Source: Planctomycetaceae bacterium
GTDB taxonomy: Bacteria; Planctomycetota; Planctomycetia; Pirellulales; Thermoguttaceae
Assembly (NCBI GenBank): GCA_009783865.1
Contig: WRCR01000230.1
Span: forward strand, 1-6,658
Direction of reading: 5' to 3'
DNA: 6,658 bases
Part shown: positions 1 through 5,829 of the stretch, piece after piece
How the letters are laid out: each line of letters starts with the position of its first letter
Position numbering within the stretch: position 1 is the first letter of the stretch
Translations under genes and position numbers: made by a program
The notes under the pieces: generated by a model
Told to the model about the DNA's origin: nothing
Seen by the model: the letters and a program-made list of their open reading frames with translations, nothing else
Databases searched by the model: none

Positions 1-1439
1 TAATAACTTCGGTTGACGAAGAAACGGAGATTGATTTCAATGCGGTCTTATCAGTAATTGAAAAATATCATCCAGCTTTTCGTGATGCCGTTGCAGTAAT
101 GGGACAACAGTTGGCGCAGAACAACGAACACGATAATGATATTACTGCCGGTTTGATTTCTATTTTTCAATTGTTCGGTAATTACGGTGATGTTATATCA
201 ACTTGCGTTACTAACAAAATTCCGCTTGATGAACTTATCAATGTGATGTTAGCAAATCCTGATTTTTGCGAACTTTATGAACAGGAATTAGCAGCCAGAC
301 TGGTAAAGATTCACAGCAGACAGCCGGATATTTGGAAAAATGCCGACCAGCCGCTGGTCTTGCAATTTTCACAGGATGTGCCGAGTCATGCAAATGATTT
401 ATACAGGAAGCATCCGCAACATAATCTCGCAGCATTTTTATATCTGAAATACGGTGATTGCGTTCCGCAGGCGGCAGCAGCAATCGATAAATTCGGCGAT
501 TTAGCGGTTTTCATTTTCAATAAGTATTCAGAATCGGACTTGTTCAAGAAACATTTGAAAGACAATGAACTCGGCGTGCGCATCATTCCTTACGCTGCGA
601 TGTTTGAAGACAAAGGGTTGGAACGTCTCGCTCAAAACAAGAACTGGCTTGACAAGTACTTTGATGCCGAAGGTAATCCGAAAGAGGAAGAATGGTGGAC
701 GGTACTGCCCGGCGGCGCGCTGGTCAAGGTCGCCCAAAACTGGACGCAAGGACTTCCGTGTGAATGGAGCGAACTCGGCTGGGCTGGTGTTGACACTGCG
801 GACGCTGCCTTGTTGATAATCACGATGGGGGCTTCAAGTGCGGTAACAAAACCAATCACAATACCTGCGAAAGCAACCGTGAAAATCGGCGGCAAACTTA
901 TTGCGAAAGAAACCGCCGATGTGCTGGCAAAATCCGCCGCACGAAGAACAGCCGTTATAGCGGCAGAACGCCTGCCGGTGTTGGTTCGTTTAACTCGTCT
1001 TGCGGAATCAAGCCGGTTTATGCGCTGGTCTCTTGCCAGCGGGAAGTTTGTTTATCGGGTTTATGAAGTTGGAGTGAAAGCCCCGCTGCGCATTCTCGGA
1101 CAAAGTGTGTACAAGACGGCGAAAGTTGTCAGCAATCCGAAAGTTGCGAGGGCATTGTTGACGGTCGGTATTGCAATTACGGTTTATTATCGGACGCTTC
1201 CGGGCTTGAAAGAGGCGTTGCCGCAACTTGGAGAAAAGGCGGGACAAGACATCGCTCAACTTGTAAAAACAACCGCTGAAACGGTTGCCGCAACCTTGCA
1301 CGGCTTTTTGAATGAATTTTTGGAGCCGATGGGAACAAGTACCGTTCCTTATTTCGTGTTCTTCGGAACGCTCATCGTTTTTGCCGGATTTACACTGTGG
1401 TTCGGTAAACGATTAGTTCGAAAACCAGCAAGGGTATAA
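1..1439 (+). CDS. Membrane-anchored helical-repeat protein of unknown function, 5' end outside window
   Basis: The reading frame is open from base 3 to the TAA at 1437-1439, so the gene begins left of the window. The ATG at 99 has no Shine-Dalgarno sequence, and the 32 codons before it read as normal protein with a helix of the same style (EKYHPAFRDAV). I do not recognise the family. The N-terminal half is helical, with degenerate motifs NYGD (180-191), KYGD (447-458), KFGD (489-500) and KYSE (522-533). A Trp-rich block follows at about 690-790 (EEWW, NWTQG, CEWSELGW). The middle is Lys/Arg/Ala-rich. Near the end are a short hydrophobic stretch (about 1149-1196) and a convincing C-terminal membrane helix (about 1344-1408), closed by a basic tail (KRLVRKPARV) that suggests a cytoplasmic C-terminus. 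The GTPase-domain gene starts 27 bases later with no terminator between, so a shared operon and function are inferred. No catalytic motif is visible. Confidence 0.8.
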   Translation, partial: ITSVDEETEIDFNAVLSVIEKYHPAFRDAVAVMGQQLAQNNEHDNDITAGLISIFQLFGNYGDVISTCVTNKIPLDELINVMLANPDFCELYEQELAARLVKIHSRQPDIWKNADQPLVLQFSQDVPSHANDLYRKHPQHNLAAFLYLKYGDCVPQAAAAIDKFGDLAVFIFNKYSESDLFKKHLKDNELGVRIIPYAAMFEDKGLERLAQNKNWLDKYFDAEGNPKEEEWWTVLPGGALVKVAQNWTQGLPCEWSELGWAGVDTADAALLIITMGASSAVTKPITIPAKATVKIGGKLIAKETADVLAKSAARRTAVIAAERLPVLVRLTRLAESSRFMRWSLASGKFVYRVYEVGVKAPLRILGQSVYKTAKVVSNPKVARALLTVGIAITVYYRTLPGLKEALPQLGEKAGQDIAQLVKTTAETVAATLHGFLNEFLEPMGTSTVPYFVFFGTLIVFAGFTLWFGKRLVRKPARV

Positions 1440-1466
1440 GCCGCACGTTAACATTTAATAAATACT

Positions 1467-3452
1467 ATGAATACTTATAATGTTTCGCTGCTTGGTACTG
1501 AAGGAACCGGCAAGAGTTGTTTTCTTGCAGGTTTGTATTACATCGGCACTGACCCGCTGAAGGGGGCATTTACTGTTTCGCCGAAGATGGACGACCCCAT
1601 TGGAAAGCAATACTTGACGGAGGTTGTTGAAAAGCTATCAAGCGGTAAATTTCCAAGCGGGACTCATACAATGACCTTCCTTGAATTTGAAGTCCAAATC
1701 GATAAAGATACGGCGATGTGCATCAAGACGATGGACTATCCGGGCGAGGATTTTCGGGCAGGAATTACAAAAAGTACCCCGGAAGAAAAGATAGCGGAGT
1801 TTGCGGAACATCTCTTGAAATCCGATATTATCATTCTGCTTGTTGACCCGAATGATATACCGGCAGAGGCAGAGAACAGCGAAAAACGCCGGAAAATAAT
1901 CGAAAGTATAAACGCAAACCTGCAAGCCGCCCGCAATGTGTTAAATGAACACAAACGAAAAGGTAAAAAAAAATTAAAACGTGCTGATGTCTGCGTTGCG
2001 GTCGGAAAGTTTGATAAACTGCCGGAGTTTGAAAAAGCAAAGCAGGCGGCGGACGGCGGACAAAAAATTGCGAAAAGATTTTTTTACACTCATTGGACTA
2101 ATTTTGCCGAAAAACTGGCAAACAATACGGAAATTCCGTTAAAGGAAATCAATTTTTTTCCGATTTCGGCAGTCGGCAACACGGTGCAAACAGAAGATTC
2201 ATCTTCACGGGACAGAGACGGTCTTGAACCGGATAAAGATAATCTTGCCCCCTTCGGTTATAAAGAGTTATTTCAATGGATAGCCGACAGAAAAAACCGG
2301 CTCGCTTGGAAAAAATTCGCCGCAATATGTTCGGCGGCATTTAGTGCCTTCATTGTATTGCTTGTTCTTTCTATTTTTATTTTTGGCGGTAAATCTGCCG
2401 TTGATTATGAAACAGAGAAAAATCAATTAGCATTGCTTGAAAGACAAGATATTTCGGCGGTGCAAAAATTGGAAGGTACCGCCGGCACCGTTTTTTATAA
2501 TGTTATCAAACGCCGCAACGAAATCCTTGATGACGAATTAAACCGCTTGAAAGAAAAAATCGAAAATAGTAATGACTCGGCAACGCTCATTTCTTTTCGC
2601 AGGAATGTTGAAGAAGTAGACGAAGTATATGACGGCGACCGAAATATCAACATAGAAAATCTGTTGAAACAAGTGTCGGAAAAGTTAATTGACATCGAAT
2701 TTCAAATCGTAGTGAACTCATTCACGCAAAGACGGAAAACTTTCTATGACGACGCGAATGCATTTCTAAATAAACATCAAACGGGACCGAAGGCGGACGA
2801 GGTTCGGAAAATGACAGCCGAGAAAGAAGGGCGAGATGAAGAAGAGGAGCGGCAGCGGATAAAAAACATAATAGTATCGGACTCCGGTTCGCTGCAAGGC
2901 AAGCGGGATGCAATCGTAAATTTCTTGGAAACACACCGCGGCAAGTTGAATTCATCGGATGCAGAAACGATGCAGCGGGCAGCGGATTTAGCGAAAAAGT
3001 TTTGCGAACAGCATCAATACACAATTACACTGAAACAATACGGCGGCTTTGCGTATCAGGAAAATATACAGGGATTGGTATATGTTGACGGTACTGTTCA
3101 GGGTTCGCATAGGTCCAAAGAAAAATGCATGACGGCAAACGCCGGTAAAGAATTTACAATAAACTGGAAATGCGGGCAAACAATTAAGTTGGAAATTAAA
3201 GCGTATGGCGGTATACTCTGGGGCGGTCTTGAAGCCGTTGCTAGTGAATCAGATAACGGACCGGCAGCGTTGAAAATGTTATCGCAACGTACTCAACTGC
3301 TCCCCAAAACAAAGAGCGAAAACGGCTGGGACTGGAGTATTCCAAAACGACAAGCCGCCGACGGGTACTTTATGAAGTGCGAAATCAATGAAATCAGCGA
3401 AGCCGATTGGAAAGCGTTTGAGACCTACATATATCCCGGCGATGGCTGGTAG
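1467..3452 (+). CDS. Membrane-anchored P-loop GTPase (TRAFAC-like) with a beta-rich C-terminal domain
   Basis: This 661-residue protein is probably a nucleotide-dependent switch at the membrane. Visible GTPase motifs are G1 GTEGTGKS (residues 10-17), a switch-I-like FPSGT (62-66), G3 DYPGE (90-94), a hydrophobic strand IIILLVD (121-127), G4 GKFD (180-183, fitting xKxD) and G5 SAVG (234-237). A single transmembrane helix lies at about 285-306, preceded by RKNRLAWKK. By the positive-inside rule the GTPase is cytoplasmic and the C-terminal 350 residues are extracytoplasmic. These comprise charged helical or coiled-coil segments (about 312-515) and a beta-rich domain (about 520-590) that could be C2-like. 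No signal peptide is present. An in-frame TAA at 1449-1451 and the P-loop starting at residue 10 fix the start at 1467, although no Shine-Dalgarno is seen. The fold resembles the DO-GTPase families described from bacterial conflict systems. GTP binding is well supported; the biological role is not known. Confidence 0.85.
   Translation: MNTYNVSLLGTEGTGKSCFLAGLYYIGTDPLKGAFTVSPKMDDPIGKQYLTEVVEKLSSGKFPSGTHTMTFLEFEVQIDKDTAMCIKTMDYPGEDFRAGITKSTPEEKIAEFAEHLLKSDIIILLVDPNDIPAEAENSEKRRKIIESINANLQAARNVLNEHKRKGKKKLKRADVCVAVGKFDKLPEFEKAKQAADGGQKIAKRFFYTHWTNFAEKLANNTEIPLKEINFFPISAVGNTVQTEDSSSRDRDGLEPDKDNLAPFGYKELFQWIADRKNRLAWKKFAAICSAAFSAFIVLLVLSIFIFGGKSAVDYETEKNQLALLERQDISAVQKLEGTAGTVFYNVIKRRNEILDDELNRLKEKIENSNDSATLISFRRNVEEVDEVYDGDRNINIENLLKQVSEKLIDIEFQIVVNSFTQRRKTFYDDANAFLNKHQTGPKADEVRKMTAEKEGRDEEEERQRIKNIIVSDSGSLQGKRDAIVNFLETHRGKLNSSDAETMQRAADLAKKFCEQHQYTITLKQYGGFAYQENIQGLVYVDGTVQGSHRSKEKCMTANAGKEFTINWKCGQTIKLEIKAYGGILWGGLEAVASESDNGPAALKMLSQRTQLLPKTKSENGWDWSIPKRQAADGYFMKCEINEISEADWKAFETYIYPGDGW
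2319..2384 (+). other. Predicted transmembrane helix of the GTPase protein
   Basis: These codons encode residues 285-306, about 22 uncharged and mostly Ala/Ile/Leu/Val/Phe residues. A cluster of basic residues lies before them and a charged soluble stretch after. It is the only strong membrane segment in the protein and separates the GTPase domain from the C-terminal region. Confidence 0.85.
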
Positions 3453-3463
3453 AGCGAAGTGTC

Positions 3464-3492
3464 TTGACACCGCGTATCAAATCCTATACACT
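3464..3492 (+). promoter_or_regulatory. Candidate sigma70 promoter for the PHP-domain gene
   Basis: An exact TTGACA (-35, 3464-3469) is followed after 17 bases by TACACT (3487-3492, four of six matches to TATAAT). An alternative -10 reading is TATACA at 3485-3490 with a 15-base spacer. The predicted transcript would start near 3499, giving a leader of roughly 36 bases before the ATG at 3536. It lies just after the stop of the GTPase gene, so the PHP gene can be transcribed independently. Inferred from sequence match only. Confidence 0.5.
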
Positions 3493-3524
3493 GCTGATGT
3501 TGTTGGACAATCTTACTCTAAACA

Positions 3525-3531
3525 AAAGGTG
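3525..3531 (+). promoter_or_regulatory. Ribosome binding site that sets the PHP gene start
   Basis: AAAGGTG lies just upstream of the ATG at 3536, with six bases between its GG and the start codon. Together with the signal peptide beginning at that ATG, it decides against the TTG at 3464, which coincides with the -35 box of the candidate promoter. Confidence 0.65.
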
Positions 3532-3535
3532 CTGT

Positions 3536-3604
3536 ATGAAAAAAATCGTTTTTGTTTTGCTTTGCATGGTTTTCGTTTTTGCGGCTGGTTCTTTGTCCGC
3601 CGCT
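3536..3604 (+). other. Signal peptide of the PHP-domain protein
   Basis: The first 23 residues have two lysines, a hydrophobic core of about 14 residues and a small-residue end (S21-A22-A23) that fits signal peptidase I. Cys10 sits inside the core without a proper lipobox, so a lipoprotein is unlikely. Confidence 0.85.
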
Positions 3605-4804
3605 GAATGGTACAAGGGGCAACTGCACTGTCATTCTCTTTGGAGTGACGGTGACACATTGCCCGAACTCGTTTTGGATTGGTATCGGGCGGACGGTTTT
3701 AATTTCGTTGCCTTAACAGACCATTCCGCTCTTCAAACCGACAAAAACCGGTGGAAGGAAGTCAATGCCAAACTGGTCGAGGAGTCACGTTCCAAGTTCG
3801 GCAATGATTGGGTGCAAACCAAAGAAGAAAACGGAAAAACCCTTACCCGGCTTGTGCCGATTGATGAACTCGGCGCAAAATTCAACAAGGACGGCGCATT
3901 CCTTGTGATTCCCTCTCATGAACAAAACGCAGGAGTTGCCGGCAGAACCTTGCACGCTATTGCCGCTAACATTACCGAAACGATACCGTTTCCCAAAGAC
4001 GCGCCGACGGTCGCTGCCGGTGCTTTGCAATGGCGGAAAAACACGTTGGACAATGCCGAAAAGAACGGCAAAGTCGGATTCTGGATGCTCAATCATCCCG
4101 ACTGGCCTTACTACGATATACCGCCCAGTGTATTCATCGAGGCACCGGAAATCGAGTTTTTTGAATACAACACCACTTCGGCACCGCGAACAAGGTCCGT
4201 TCGTCCGTTTCGGAATCCGCGTATGCCCGACCCTGAAAAATTCTGGGACATTATTAACGCCTTCCGAATTTTTAAGGGACAAAAGCCGATTTTCCACGTT
4301 GCAAGTGACGACACCCATTGTTACCGTGTATTCAAAGACAACGGTGTCAATCCGGGCAACGGCTGGGTCGTAGTCCGTGCTGAAAAACTCGATGCCGACT
4401 CCTTGTTCACCGCTATGAAAAAAGGCGACTTTTATTCTTCAACCGGAGTCACGCTGAAGGATATTCGGTTCGATGCCCAATCGAAAACACTGTTTGTCGA
4501 TATTAAACCGGAAGAGGGAGTCAAATACTCGGTTAGTTTTATCGGCACCAAAAAAGGATTCAACACGGCAACTACCGAATTTGATGACCCGGCAGAGGGT
4601 GAAAAACCGGCACGCACGGGACTCATATATTCCGATGAAATCGGTGCAACGTTCAAGACCGTAGAAGGTGTTTCGGTCTCTTATAAAATGGCACCGGAAG
4701 ACCTTTATGTCCGCGCTATCATTACTTCGGACAAGAAACCGAAGTATCTCGAAGTAAATAAGCCCCCGACGGAATCAGCGTGGACGCAGCCATACGGCTG
4801 GTAA
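3536..4804 (+). CDS. Exported PHP-superfamily metal-dependent phosphoesterase-like protein
   Basis: This 422-residue protein probably acts outside the cytoplasm. It begins with a classic signal peptide: MKK, a hydrophobic core, then SLSAA with likely cleavage after residue 23. The PHP (polymerase and histidinol phosphatase) metal-site motifs are all present: H31-C-H33, T61-D62-H63, a His-Glu pair at 128-129, H140, N186-H187-P188 and SDDTH ending at H261. PHP domains use such residues to bind two or three metal ions and usually hydrolyse phosphoesters; the substrate here is unknown. Residues from about 295 (KKGDFYSSTG) to the end look like a beta-sandwich accessory domain, finishing in WTQPYGW. 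The start at 3536 is chosen for its ribosome binding site and signal peptide. The gene has its own candidate promoter and a terminator-like hairpin after it, so it is probably monocistronic. A nucleotidase, phosphodiesterase or sugar-phosphate phosphatase role is possible, none proven. Confidence 0.9.
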   Translation: MKKIVFVLLCMVFVFAAGSLSAAEWYKGQLHCHSLWSDGDTLPELVLDWYRADGFNFVALTDHSALQTDKNRWKEVNAKLVEESRSKFGNDWVQTKEENGKTLTRLVPIDELGAKFNKDGAFLVIPSHEQNAGVAGRTLHAIAANITETIPFPKDAPTVAAGALQWRKNTLDNAEKNGKVGFWMLNHPDWPYYDIPPSVFIEAPEIEFFEYNTTSAPRTRSVRPFRNPRMPDPEKFWDIINAFRIFKGQKPIFHVASDDTHCYRVFKDNGVNPGNGWVVVRAEKLDADSLFTAMKKGDFYSSTGVTLKDIRFDAQSKTLFVDIKPEEGVKYSVSFIGTKKGFNTATTEFDDPAEGEKPARTGLIYSDEIGATFKTVEGVSVSYKMAPEDLYVRAIITSDKKPKYLEVNKPPTESAWTQPYGW

Positions 4805-4822
4805 TAGTTATAACGTTAAAGA

Positions 4823-4860
4823 GGCGGGGCTATGAGGTTATACCCCGCCGTTCTTGTTGC
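4823..4860 (+). terminator. Probable rho-independent terminator after the PHP gene
   Basis: GGCGGGG (4823-4829) pairs perfectly with CCCCGCC (4843-4849). With C4830 bulged, TAT (4831-4833) pairs with ATA (4840-4842), leaving the six-base loop GAGGTT. A moderately T-rich tract (GTTCTTGTTGCC) follows. The hairpin starts 18 bases after the stop codon of the PHP gene. The T tract is interrupted, so termination efficiency is uncertain. Confidence 0.6.
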
Positions 4861-4874
4861 CGGCACTTTTCCTC

Positions 4875-4902
4875 TTGCGAAACTTTTCTGTAAGTGTAGA
4901 AT
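4875..4902 (+). promoter_or_regulatory. Candidate promoter for the UDG-hemE unit
   Basis: TTGCGA (4875-4880, four of six to TTGACA) is followed after 16 bases by TAGAAT (4897-4902, five of six to TATAAT). It sits between the terminator-like hairpin and the glycosylase ATG at 4950, giving a leader of about 40 bases. Its position also makes the in-frame TTG at 4854 an unlikely start. Match to consensus is the only evidence. Confidence 0.4.
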
Positions 4903-4949
4903 TACGCCATTATACGCTTTTTCACAACCCGCAAGAACCATCCGATTTT

Positions 4950-5828
4950 ATGTCCCGGCAAATTCGAAACGGTATTGTCGATTACCTCGAAATACTCCAA
5001 ATGTCCGGCATCGGCGAAGTTAATAAACTTCAACCGCTGCCGCAAGAACAGAACCCTTCAGCCGCATCGCCAGCGCAGCAGTCACCGGTTGCGAAACCCG
5101 AACCTGCACAGCGAAAAACCTTGCAGCAGGCAGTACTCGAAACAAAAGAACCGGAAGAAAAAATCATTCCGAAGAAAAATACCGAAACGGACTTAACCGA
5201 AAAAATCGCTGCCATCGTCAATTCCGGTACATCCGGCAAAACCGAAAAAATCCGATTACTCGCCCAAGAAGTTGCAAAATGTTCCCGTTGCAGCGAATTG
5301 GCTTTTTCCCGAATTCAAACGGTCTTCGGACAAGGTAATCTCGATTCGGAACTCGTCTTCATCGGCGAAGCACCCGGCGAAGACGAAGACAAACAAGGTA
5401 TTCCCTTCGTCGGACGTTCAGGACAGCAACTCAACGACATTATCACCAAAGGAATGAGAATAAGCCGCGACGAGATTTATATCTGCAACATCCTGCGCTG
5501 CCGACCGCCGAAAAACCGGAATCCGCTGCCGGTCGAAGCGGAACGCTGCCGACCCTTTCTTGACGCAACATTGGAAATCATCAAACCAAAGTATATCTGC
5601 TGTCTGGGAACAGTAGCGGCGCAAAACCTGCTGCATACCGAAAGAACCATCGGACAACTGCGCGGCAAAGTAATGGAATATCAGGCAAGTTTCGGAACGA
5701 TAAAAGTCGTCTGTACTTATCACCCTTCGTACCTGCTGCGTTCCCCCGGTGCGAAAAAAGATGCTTGGGAAGATATAAAAATTTTAATGAACGAAATGGG
5801 ACTGCCCATACTGCCGATAGGAAAATAA
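4950..5828 (+). CDS. Family 4 uracil-DNA glycosylase with N-terminal extension
   Basis: This 292-residue enzyme should remove uracil from DNA as the first step of base excision repair, acting in the cytoplasm on the nucleoid. Family 4 hallmarks are clear: the active-site motif GEAPGEDED (139-147), GIPFVGRSGQ shortly after, CNILRCRPPKNRNP (from 179), and the second motif HPSYLLR starting at H258. Four cysteines, C111, C114, C184 and C200, match the iron-sulfur cluster ligands of the family. The catalytic domain starts near residue 100. Before it lie a short predicted helix (about 2-25) and a Pro/Gln/Ala/Lys/Glu-rich linker, making the protein longer than minimal family 4 enzymes of about 200 residues. 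I chose ATG 4950 because the frame upstream, from TTG 4854, overlaps the likely promoter and reads unlike this family. No strong Shine-Dalgarno is seen. hemE follows after one base. Confidence 0.93.
   Translation: MSRQIRNGIVDYLEILQMSGIGEVNKLQPLPQEQNPSAASPAQQSPVAKPEPAQRKTLQQAVLETKEPEEKIIPKKNTETDLTEKIAAIVNSGTSGKTEKIRLLAQEVAKCSRCSELAFSRIQTVFGQGNLDSELVFIGEAPGEDEDKQGIPFVGRSGQQLNDIITKGMRISRDEIYICNILRCRPPKNRNPLPVEAERCRPFLDATLEIIKPKYICCLGTVAAQNLLHTERTIGQLRGKVMEYQASFGTIKVVCTYHPSYLLRSPGAKKDAWEDIKILMNEMGLPILPIGK
5819..5822 (+). promoter_or_regulatory. Ribosome binding site of hemE inside the glycosylase gene end
   Basis: AGGA lies seven bases before the ATG at 5830 and within the last codons of the glycosylase gene. 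The glycosylase TAA (5826-5828) is one base from this ATG, so ribosomes finishing the first gene could restart on hemE. Confidence 0.55.
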
Positions 5829-5829
5829 A

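Noticed and set aside
1440..1466. Separate promoter or terminator between the first two genes
   Set aside because: The 27-base gap is too short for a complete promoter and contains no hairpin; it is better read as an operon junction.
3464..3535. TTG at 3464 as the start of the PHP gene
   Set aside because: It would add 24 residues in front of a perfect signal peptide and coincides with a -35 promoter box. The ATG at 3536 has a good ribosome binding site.
3563..3565. Cys10 of the PHP protein as a lipoprotein attachment site
   Set aside because: The residues before it (VLL) do not form a lipobox, and it sits too early, in the middle of the hydrophobic core.
3785..4318. Open frame of 177 codons on the minus strand
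   Set aside because: It lies entirely antisense to the PHP gene, which has strong family motifs and a signal peptide. The minus-strand product shows no recognisable motif.
3918..4373. Open frame of 151 codons on the plus strand in another frame of the PHP gene
   Set aside because: It overlaps the metal-ligand region of the PHP protein, and its product is Arg/Thr/Pro-rich without any domain pattern.
4854..4949. TTG at 4854 as the start of the uracil-DNA glycosylase
   Set aside because: It lies in the T-rich tail of the terminator-like hairpin and upstream of the candidate promoter. The ATG at 4950 begins the family-like N-terminal helix.
4832..5023. Small open frame of 63 codons beginning with ATG 4832
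   Set aside because: Its start lies in the loop region of the hairpin, it overlaps the glycosylase gene in another frame, and its product has no recognisable features.
5020..5060. LQPLP-type segment in the glycosylase linker as a sliding-clamp binding motif
   Set aside because: It only loosely resembles the bacterial clamp-binding consensus and lacks the hydrophobic pair at the end, so it cannot be told from chance in a Pro/Gln-rich linker.
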